Assembly (NCBI RefSeq): GCF_024362695.1
Contig: NC_065419.1
Span: 12,214,678-12,278,677, forward strand
DNA: 64,000 nt
Source of the DNA: Pectinophora gossypiella
Taxonomy: Eukaryota > Arthropoda > Insecta > Lepidoptera > Gelechiidae
Direction of reading: 5' to 3'
Below are positions 1 to 9,800 of this stretch, piece after piece (within the stretch, counting starts at the first letter, position 1; the number at the start of each line of letters is the position of its first letter). The position numbers and the translations under genes are program-made. Under the pieces are notes generated by a model. That model was not told the DNA's origin. It saw only the letters and a list, made by a program, of their open reading frames with translations, and made no database searches.

Positions 1-693
1 CGGCAACTTTTCTACTTTGGGAGGCTCTTTGTTTAGAGAATTTTCTCTCTTCGGTACTTTTGGAGGGCAAGAATTTTCCTTCGAGTTGGTCCTGGTGATT
101 TTGGCCGCGGACACGGGGGGAGAAGTGACTTCCTTATTAGGAGGCGAACAGGCGGCTTCTATTTTGCTCGCCCTAGCGACGACCGAGTTTTCGTCAGCTT
201 TGGAATCGGCTCGCTTGAGTCTGAAGGAGGAGACTGCTGCTGGTGGGGACGTGACCTCCTTCGGGGGCGAGGCGCCCTTCGGCGGGGAGGCTTCTTTCTT
301 CGGCGGGGACGCGGCCTTCCTCGGCGGCGAAGCAGTTTTTGGCGGCGACTCCTTACCAATCTTGGACGCTATTTCCTTCACCTTCTGCGCCTCGATATCA
401 CGACTCAAGAACGAAGAATTCTTCACGTAGCATTGATCATCAGCCCGCTCCTTCTCGAGCGACGTCGACCGCTGCTTCTGGAGCATCTCGATCTTCTGCG
501 CCTGCTCGCGGACCGAGTTGGGTGGGCTGGTGACCTTGTTGGTTCTGTCGGTTTTGATGGTGATGGTGATAGCTTCACCGGGTGGGGGCGGTAAGGGTAG
601 GTCTTGCTGGGGTGGGGGCAGGTCTTGCGGCGGGTCGCGGGGCGCGGGCGCGACGGGCTGCGGGGGCGGGTCGCGGCGCGGGGAGGCGCGGCG
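1..693 (-). CDS. SCAR: Open frame continuing in phase after the SCAR TGA (candidate readthrough extension or alternative 3' coding part)
   Basis: Read on the minus strand in the same frame as SCAR exon 9, every codon from 693 to 1 is sense: 231 codons, running off the window. The next base after the stop is C (TGA CGC), a context known to favour readthrough in animals. Composition looks protein-like: a proline-rich start (PVAPAPRDPPQDLPPPQQ), then ITITIKTDRTNKVTSPPNSV, a Lys/Glu/Gln-rich probable helix (VREQAQKIEMLQKQRSTSLE), then several SPPK units, then TRTNSKENSCPPKVPKREN. There is no ATG in the first 70 or so codons, so it is not an obvious independent gene start. Alternatives are an exon joined by alternative splicing that skips the TGA, or the internal exon of an overlapping minus-strand gene. 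Function is unknown; no domain recognised. Confidence 0.6.
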
Positions 694-887
694 TCACGCG
701 CGGGACTCCGTCCACTGGTCCGAGTCGTCGGAGTCGGAGTCGGCGCCCGAGCTGGTGTCGCTGAGCTCCACGGCCACGCGCCGCGCCAGGATGGACGCCA
801 CGTCGAGGAAGGCCGGCACGCCGCGCAGCGTGTCGTAGCGGCCGCTCGTGTCGTCTACGCGCTTCTCCACCTTACGGAGTTTGATGC
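694..887 (-). CDS. SCAR: SCAR exon 9 (WH2 end, central and acidic region)
   Basis: The acceptor TTCATTTCCAG precedes 887. The exon encodes GIKLRKVEKRVDD through DSDQWTESRA and then TGA at 696-694. It completes the WH2 motif split across the intron and carries the acidic Arp2/3-binding tail. Confidence 0.93.
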
Positions 888-3800
888 CTGGAAATGAAGA
901 TTCAGGAATTTAAATTTTACCCACTGTTGTATCCTCACTGGATATTGAGATCTTGATGGAATAGTGGATAGGTTAAAACCCCATTGTACTTAGACCATAG
1001 TAGTATGTTATTGGGCATTCTAGACCATCGAAGTGAAGGGATTCGCGAAAATGTTATTGGGCATTCTAGACCATCTTCGTTCAGTCGGATCGCTCGAGCG
1101 CCAACGCGCTATCGCGCGCGCTCTCGCGGATCCCTTCACTTCGATGGTCTAGAATGCCCAAGAACATTTTCGCGAATCCCTTCACTTCGATGGTCTAGAA
1201 ATACCCAATAACATCGATGGTTCTTAATATTACGATCAATCGGTTAGCAACTACAACACTCACCAGTATAGCACGAGTCGATTTCATATCACATTTTTTG
1301 AGTCTAGATTTTTGTCCTGGCTTTCTAGACCACTTTATCGTTAAAACACAAAACTTCACTTCGTTCGCTTGCGTTCACTCCGTTCCGTGTGGGGTTTTAA
1401 CAATAAACTCGTCTAGAATGTTCAATTCACACATTGAAAGTAGGTATATTCACACAACAATAAACTGTTNNNNNNNNNNNNNNNNNNNNNNNNNNNNNNN
1501 NNNNNNNNNNNNNNNNNNNNNNNNNNNNNNNNNNNNNNNNNNNNNNNNNNNNNNNNNNNNNNNNNNNNNCGCCAATCTGGATAGAATTTCTGATATTTTC
1601 GTATGGCACTTTGTGAGTCTCAATTATATTATCACTTTATGTCATAATTCTAGAGTTCGTTGAGCCAATCTGGTATTAAATGACAGGACCGAAGCTGTTC
1701 TTGAATTCAATGACGACTCGCGCCAATCTGGATAGAATTTCTGATATTTTCGTATGGCACTTTGTGAGTCTCAATTATATTATCACTTTATGTCATAATT
1801 CTAGAGATCGTTGAGCCAATCTGGTATTAAATGACAGGACCGAAGCTGTTCTTGAATTCAATGACGACTCGCGCCAATCTGGATAGAATTTCTGATATTT
1901 TCGTATGGTACTTTGTGAGTCTCAAATTATATTATCACTTTATGTCATAATTCTGGAGATCGTTGAGCCAATCTGGTATTGGATGACAGGACAGCAAATT
2001 GTATAGAGACATGAAGCAATCTGCTAATGAATTTGACTTACAGGAAAAAACTTGATTCGAACACGGACAGACCAAAATAATTTTCTAAGTGATATTATAC
2101 TTGTGATATTAAATACAGTGATATGAAATCCCATGATGACTCGAGCTATACTGGTGAGTGTTGTAGTTGCTAACCGATTGATCGTAATATTAAGAACCAT
2201 CGATGTTATTGGGTATTTCTAGACCATCGAAGTGAAGGGATTCGCGAAAATGTTCTTGGGCATTCTAGACCATCGAAGTGAAGGGATCCGCGAGAGCGCG
2301 CGCGATAGCGCGTTGGCGCTCGAGCGATCCGACTGAACGAAGATGGTCTAGAATGCCCAATAACATTTTCGCGAATCCCTTCACTTCGATGGTCTAGAAT
2401 GCCCAATAACATACTACTGACCATTCCAGTAGTAACAAGTGCATTATTTTAGCACCTGGAACTTCACAAATCGCTCTTCGAAGCGAAGGCGCCAAGAGGG
2501 GAGAGTAAACGGTTTGTGAGTGATAAAGCTATAATATGTAAGTGTCAATGTTACTTGTACAAGATGCCCGGGATAAAATCTAGCTGAACGTTATGTCTAT
2601 TCTACATTTCTCAAGGAGACCAACTCACCGTCTCGTATCGCCTTGAGCAGGTCAGAGCGTGGATCAGGCTGCGGCTCTGCGGCGGGTCGTGGCGGCTTGA
2701 GGGCGGAGGCGCCGCGGGCCAGCGCTCCGGGCGACGGCGGCCGCGGGCGGTCCTCGCCCGGCGCCGGGGCTATGCCCCCCGCGGGCGGGGACGGCGCGGC
2801 TGGCATGGCGGGGGGCGCGGGCGGCGCAGGGGGCGGAGGTGGAGGCGCCACTACATCTGCTTCTTCTGAGGACATCATGCCTGGGGAACATAACATGGGT
2901 AATATAAATATTAGTTTATATTGGTAAAGAACTTACATTATTGAAAATATGTTCAAACTGTCATGCAGTAAAATTTTGTTTGACTTAGTTGCTGTCCGCT
3001 TTACGTTTGCGACGACGTGAATTACAATTATTTTACAGCATATAAGCGATAGCGCTTTATCTGAAGGATTTTGATTTTTTTCTCTTTGAAAGCTTCTTCA
3101 ACTTTCGGACAATAGGGTGATCAATCTGTAATGTCCTAACTAAACTAGGGATCACAAAGCGTCTTTTCTGATATGTCCCGATCAGGATTCGAACGGGATC
3201 TCCGAATCATGAGCCCAACGCTCAAGCACGGAGGCTCTCTAACAATATTATACTATATCACTCTTACTTAAAAAAATAACTTCGGGGAATTTATTTTTAA
3301 CTTTTTGTATGTTTGAGTGTAAGATGTCCCTACGTCTCAAGCCTCCCTAGGCTTTTGCCCAGTAGTGGGATATGATAAGCTAAAAAAGGTACAATTACCG
3401 ATAACAGCATGCATGTGGTCGAGGTGGGCGTCGAGCGCGGTGCGATGCGGCGGCGAGGCCCCGTTCATCATGGGCGGCGAACCCGGGCCCTCGGGCGGCG
3501 GCGGTGGCGGCGGCAGCGCCGACCTACGTACACCAATGTTACATCATACATGGCAAGTCAAAATTGCATTTTTAACAACCTCTCTCATAGCACTTTGATA
3601 TCGCATTGACCTGCGATATTTGGGTGAGATGGCCAGTATTTTATTTTGACGTGACTTATTGTAGATTTGCCGCAGATGGCATTAACTACTTGGCCGGACA
3701 AATGGGGAGTGCTGAAGGCTCTCACCATGAGATGGCCAGTGTTGGACCACGTGGAAGGGCTCGAATATTTTTAATATAAGTAAAACAATTATTTTTCAGC

Positions 3801-6800
3801 ATATAATGACATGTGTTTTTTGTAACACTTATTTATTTATGACAATATATTCCATAGATAGGTTTTGACGTTCCGTAAAGCGTAGTCGTCATCGCGTTCA
3901 CCTGTGTGCTAGAAGCACCGTAGCGAAGGGAGTGCACAGAGCGCGTACCTGGTGGGCGTGTGCGCGTGCGCGTGGTTGTGCGCGTGGTGCGGGCTGTGGT
4001 CGGGCGCGGGCGGCGCGGGCGGCGGCACGGAGGGCCGCGGGCGGCGCGGCGTGCCGGCCGCGCTGCCGTACGCCGGCTCGCCCGTCGACCCGTACGGGCT
4101 CTCCTCCGACACCACCGCTGCAACGACCACGCGGCGGTCTTACTGACACTATAGCTTATACGTTGGACTTGGACCAAACATAATACAATGTTTACTGAAG
4201 AGAGTAACCGTAACTAACGGTGTAGTTTGAGAGTTGTACCAAGTTGAGAATCGCATTTTCTCCTGAGTAGATACAAAGTGGGGGGAAGGCAAGAGGGAAA
4301 CCACTGCCCTATTTTTCCCTAAAAAAAGTAGCATGGAAAATGCTGCACCGACAAGAGCGTGGCTCATAAATTGATGATGATGATGAGATACAAAGTGATT
4401 TAATCATACACCGACACACACATACAAAGAAAATAGCAAAGATTTTCACATTGAAAATTAATTTACTACAATATGGCGACCCGTCCGCGATATACATTTT
4501 TGTTTGTTTTTGACATTTTGTCACAAAATTTAAATTTAGAACTCATTTTGAATTTTAAATTCTTTGACAACATCAGTGGAAACTTTATTTAAAAACAAAA
4601 ATGCCATAAGGCATAAAATTATTATATCCAAGTTTGCTGTGTGGTGGGAGTGACGTGTCATAACTGGTACGTATTAAAGAAAAAAAAAACAATTAAAAAA
4701 TGACAATCGCGCGCGAATCGCCATATTGTATTATACGAATTTTCAATATGAAAATTATTAGGTAAACAAAAGATTACTCATTTTCTGAGCAGGTTGATGA
4801 ATGGAACAGAAATTCGTAATAAAAAAAAATCCGTTAAAGCTTTAAAGCCTGCATATACTGACCATGTCCATTGCCGGTGAGCCTGGGCTGTCGATTTTGC
4901 TGGTCGATCTCTATGGAGTTGGGTCGTGCGGGCTGCGTCGACGGCGGGCGGTTCTGCGGCGCGCGGTACACACCGTCCGTTACGTTCGTCGCTGGAGATA
5001 ATATAACACAACGTTTATTTATTTACAATGTATAAGTTTGTAACAGCCTCCGTGGTCTAGAGGTTAGAGCATTAGGCTCACGATCTGGAGGTCCGAGTTC
5101 GATTCCCGATGGGGACATTGTCAAAATCACTTTGTGAGATTGTCCTTTATTTGGTAAGGACTTTTCAGGCTTGAATCATCTGATTGTCCGAAAAGTAAGA
5201 TGATTCCGTGCTTCGGAGGGCACGTTAAGCCGTTGGTCCCAGCTATTAGCCGTAAAAACACCTTCACCAACCCGCAGTGGAGCAGCGTGGTGGAGTATGC
5301 TCCATACCCCTCCGGTTGATTGAGGGGAGGCCTGTGCTCAGCAGTGGGACCTATATAGGCTGTTTATGATGAAGTTTGTTTGGCACGCTAAGCCGTTGGT
5401 CCCGGGCTACTAGCCCAAACACCTCCGCCAACCCGCAGTGGAGCAGCTTGGTGAAGTATGCTCCTTACCCCCTCCGGTTGATTGAGGGGAGGCCTGTGCC
5501 CAGTGGGACGTGTACAGGCTGTTCATGTTTATGTGTTATGTATTGTTATATGAAGTCACACGCAAATACAACTCGTGTCTATGCAAAGTGTTAGTCACAC
5601 CGATATGGTATGTGTTTTTCTTTTCGGAAATGTTTCATTAAGATTTTGATTTTAAGACACAATGTAAATGTTTTTTATTGAATATGAGAAACAGTGATGT
5701 GCCATTCCCGGAAATGTTCCCGGCGAAACAGAGGCGCAAAACGTAAAAAATGCTTTATTTAGCTAACCTTTAGGCAGATAATGGTGCTAATTCCTGTAAA
5801 TACCATCTAATTTTATTTTAAGTTATATCTGTCATTTTCTTATCCGCCGAAAAGGGACGGGTAATCGACAAGCATAAAATGTATGGAACACACGTCAATT
5901 TTAAGCACAAATCTAAACCAACCGTCTAAAAATTTTACATCGGTCAATAACCCGACACAGTTAAGTAGACAGCACGTCAAACGGATTGCATACCAGCGAC
6001 GTACCTTTTGATTCGCCCGGATAATTCATTAATTTACTCATTCTTCCTAAAATTAAGAGCTGTGAATCATCCGTCCCTTTCCTTTTCGACGGATATGAAA
6101 ATGACGGATATAACTTAAAATAAAATTGCAGGAATCGGGGCCAATACCAGATTACAAGAAAAAACAATTTGAAAAAGAAAAACAGCCTGTTACTATTAAA
6201 GAGTTTATACGTACAATGGGATCATTCCCGGGGACGGTACATCACTGATTGGTCAAAGCAGTCGAAACAATTTGCGCCGCGCGAGTTGCAGTTGTCGTGG
6301 CGCGAGGGCAGTAACGCATACTCACTCTGGTAGACAGGGTCGGGGCGGTACTGGTCGATGTTGTAGTGCCGCAGCTGGCTGGGCGCCATGATGTGCTCGC
6401 CTCTCTTGAGAGCCACTTCCTTCTGCTTCTCCCGCGTGGAGTGCAGCGCGCGCACGCGCCGCGTGCCGCGCCCGTCCGCGCCGCTGTTGCTGCGCGGCTG
6501 CCGGACCTGCGACGCAGGGACAATTATATATTATTGGATTGTCTGATATATTATGACCAACAGTTTAGTGAGCCTTCCGAAGCACGGAATCATCTTACTT
6601 TTTCTGACAATCAGGTGATTCAGCCTGCAATGTCCACACATCGGGAATCTTTCCCCGATCGTGCTGAATGCGCTTGGTATCTTTCAACATCTCTCGACGC
6701 TTAAGCTCGAAGAAGTAGTCGGGATGCCTATAGAACTTCCTGGCGTTTACCGTCACCTCTAAACTAGTTAGGTTTCTCCAGCGGCGTTGGTCCTTACCGG

Positions 6801-9800
6801 TCGCGCCTAGCGTATCTAACATTGTTAACGGATCCGTCATCCAGAAAATAAATCATCTCCCTAGCATTATCCCTTTTTTGTTTTCACAGGGTCCACTTAC
6901 CTAACCTGAAGATTTGGCAGGTCCGGTTTTTACAGAAGCGACTGCCTGTCTGACTATGACAGAGTGATATCACTACAAAACGTACCTTCTTCCCCCGGTC
7001 GTGCTGAATGCGCTCGGTATCTTGCAACATCTCTCGACGCCAAAGCTCGAAGAAGTAGTCGGGATCCGTATAGAACTTCCTGGCGTCTCGGCCGTCGTCT
7101 CTAAACTCGTTGAGTTTCTCCAGCGGCGGTGGTCGGTCACACTTGGCGTACGTGTCCAACATGGCCGACGGCATGGAGTTCCGCGAGAATAGTTGCTGCT
7201 GGAACGTTCTCGAAGATCGGAACGCCTTCCGCATTTGTATGTCTTGGAGGGAAACTGGAATTAAAACAAAAACAGTTGGGTTGTTAGGCACTGGTTGTAG
7301 CTGGCTGCAGAATAGAATGTTGCCTTTCAAAAAGACTAATTAGTTTTTTCCCAATTTTTCTTTTTTTTTGGCGACACTAACTGTATTGAAAGACAAACTT
7401 TTTTTAGATACTTGTCGGAACAGTTAAATATTTCTCTCAAAATAACCTTTGAGGCCCATGATTTCTTATGTCTGGATACCGTAAGCTTTCTCTGGCCTCT
7501 AACCTAACCATGTTACAGCTCTTTAAATGGCTTTATAAGAACACTGATACGATTCCATAAGCTGCCGACATTTTTATAAACTAAATCTAATACTTTTAAC
7601 ACAATACGAGTGAATTTTGCAAGAAAACGTATTAGCAAAACACTTTCTTTTCAAAACACAATTTTTAAAACTTTTTATGTCATAATCGAATAAGGACGTT
7701 TATCCCGGCTAGTTGTCCGAAGTATTCTAACTAGACTCAACATTACAACTACCTTCATAACAGTAGCTATGAGTAACTCTCTCTCATCACTTCATTATTA
7801 TTGTATAAGTCGATTCATTTAAAGATTTAAACAAAACACGATGATTTATTGAATATTTACCCCGAGTAAACAAGTATGATTGGATTACTCAGCGGCAATA
7901 ACCTGCTTTTCCTTGTTGAAATAGGTTATATTTATACGTTTAAATTATTTTATTTATATAAATAAGAGGAGCTTGTGTATACCACAGTGTTTGAAATCAG
8001 AAGTAGTTTACTCAATAATCTTAGAGGCTTCTATTTGCCAATTGAATGCAAAACCGTCGGCCCCGACTATTGCGTGTCGTAATAGCCGTTACGCCAAGAG
8101 ACCTTTGGTCTTCAAAACTCTGGCGTAAGGGATGACTACCCAAAACACGTCTACCAACCCGCAATGAAGCAGAGTAGTGAAGTGAGGCGCCGGTACTAGC
8201 GTCTTCCAAGCATCGTCGACCTCTTAGCGTCTGTGCAGCGCTAGCGAGGCGGTGTTGCGCCAACGCTGAGCGGCTGTTAAACGACGGGACGTAGTGTCTG
8301 CTCACTGTCTAGTGAGTGCAGTGGTTCCTAACCTAGGGGTAATTACCCCCTCAGGGGTAAAACGGAGATTCTAGGGGGGTAACACGGGATGGCTCGAAAT
8401 AGTATTATAACTCTTGTGACATTAAAAACAAAAGCCAGAAACCGTCTGAATGTTGAGCATGACATGACATGCGCGTTGAGTGAAACCGAACCTAATATTG
8501 TCAAACTTGCGAATGCAAAGCAATTTCAACCTTTACACTAGTTAACTCAGAGTTTTACCCCCTCCGGTTGTTTGAGGGGAGGCATGTGCCCAGCAGTGGG
8601 ACGTATATAGGCTGTTCATGATGAACTCAGAGTTTTATATATTACTTTACTAGTTACGTAAACGTTCATTTTCTTACTTACATAACACACATATATTCGT
8701 TTTGTGTGGTTTTAATTATTTTAAATTAGGGGTAAACTCAATTTCCATACTTGTTCACAGGGGTAGTGACATTAAAAAGGTTAGGAGCCACTGGTCTAGT
8801 GTGTGTCTAGGTATGTTTATGTTACCTTCTTCAACGCCGGAGTCGAGCTGCGTGACCTTGATGGCGAGGCGGTCGATCCTTGCTTGTAGCACATTGGTGC
8901 GCTCCGCTAAGTTCGTGGCTTCGCGCGTCAGTTCGCCGAACATGTCCTCCGCGTGTTTCGACAGTGAAGACAGTTGCCTGGAATAGACATATAATATAGT
9001 TAAGATTAATATAAAAATAAAAAGTGAAATTAATTGTTATTGCGCGTTATAAGAACATTTGTGCCAAGTACGATTGGAGGCGGGCGTTTTAAGTTTAGTT
9101 TACTTGACTGCTAATTGTATATAATTTGTTTTTATTTAATTACTTTAGTTACATTTTATTTTAGTTTTGTTTGATTAGTCTATTTCTGTACTGTAAGTAA
9201 CTGTTTTGTTTATGGTGTAAATACATTTTATTTAAGTAACAAAAAATAAGAAAGTATATACAGGGTGTTAGTGACATCGTAACGAAAACTTTGAGGGATG
9301 ACTCAGACTATGTTTCTGAGTTGATATCAAATGGAATTTTCCGTCGCAAAGCATGCAAGTGAAAATAAATAAAGAAAACACTAAAATTGTCATGAATATT
9401 CCGACAGGAAATTCCATGTTTTATGGTCTGAATCATTCCCCTCAGTATTCGTTACGATGTCACTAACACCCTGTATAAATATCGCAACACCCGACCATTC
9501 ATCAATAAAACCGAAAACGGTCTTCTTAACGTGTGGATTGTGAGGTGGGATACCAGGCTCATCAACCCTGGTGTCAGGGTTATGATTGAGCCACAAAAGG
9601 CCCCTGACTTGACTCATGTAACGACTACTTACTTACATCAGTAAGTAGTAACCGGTGAAACACGGTAGATCGTGTATATTAGAAATCTGTAGTCGGAACA
9701 AGAGGCGAGAAACTAAACAAACTAACGAGCTAGCTGTTTGTTTGCAATAAAATGCATTTGGCATGATGCCTAGAGGGTGCAGAAGTAAAGTAAAATACAC

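Larger units (their letters stand above)
999..2418. mobile_element. Palindrome-ended (foldback-like) element with long terminal inverted repeats and a 6-bp flanking repeat
   Basis: The ends are AGTAGTATGTTATTGGG at 999 and its complement ending at 2418, flanked by GACCAT at 993-998 and 2419-2424. The terminal inverted repeats run about 290 bp inward (to about 1290, and from about 2120). The first about 215 bp of each end is itself a palindrome built of GGGCATTCTAGACCATC / AAGTGAAGGGATTCGCG units around a CG-rich centre. The middle holds a 151-bp tandem repeat and a 100-N gap. No coding capacity is visible. Long inverted repeats, AG/CT termini and a 6-bp duplication recall non-autonomous Polinton/Maverick derivatives; foldback elements are the other option, though these usually make about 9-bp duplications. 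Superfamily is inference. Confidence 0.8.

Noticed and set aside
17..430. Plus-strand open frame rich in GGE/GGD repeats
   Set aside because: It is the complement of the SPPK-rich frame that continues SCAR on the minus strand. Its start and glycine repeats have no independent support.
694..696. Selenocysteine at the SCAR TGA
   Set aside because: The frame context shows no selenoprotein family, SCAR is not known as one, and the 3' UTR needed for a SECIS search is outside the window.
1217..1663. Open frames across the N gap
   Set aside because: Most of their length is N or tandem repeat; open only because N cannot be a stop.
1570..1995. CRISPR-like array
   Set aside because: Repeats are contiguous 151-bp units without unique spacers, and the genome is eukaryotic.
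8021..8305. Minus-strand 94-residue frame
   Set aside because: Overlaps diverged SINE tail sequence; no protein similarity.
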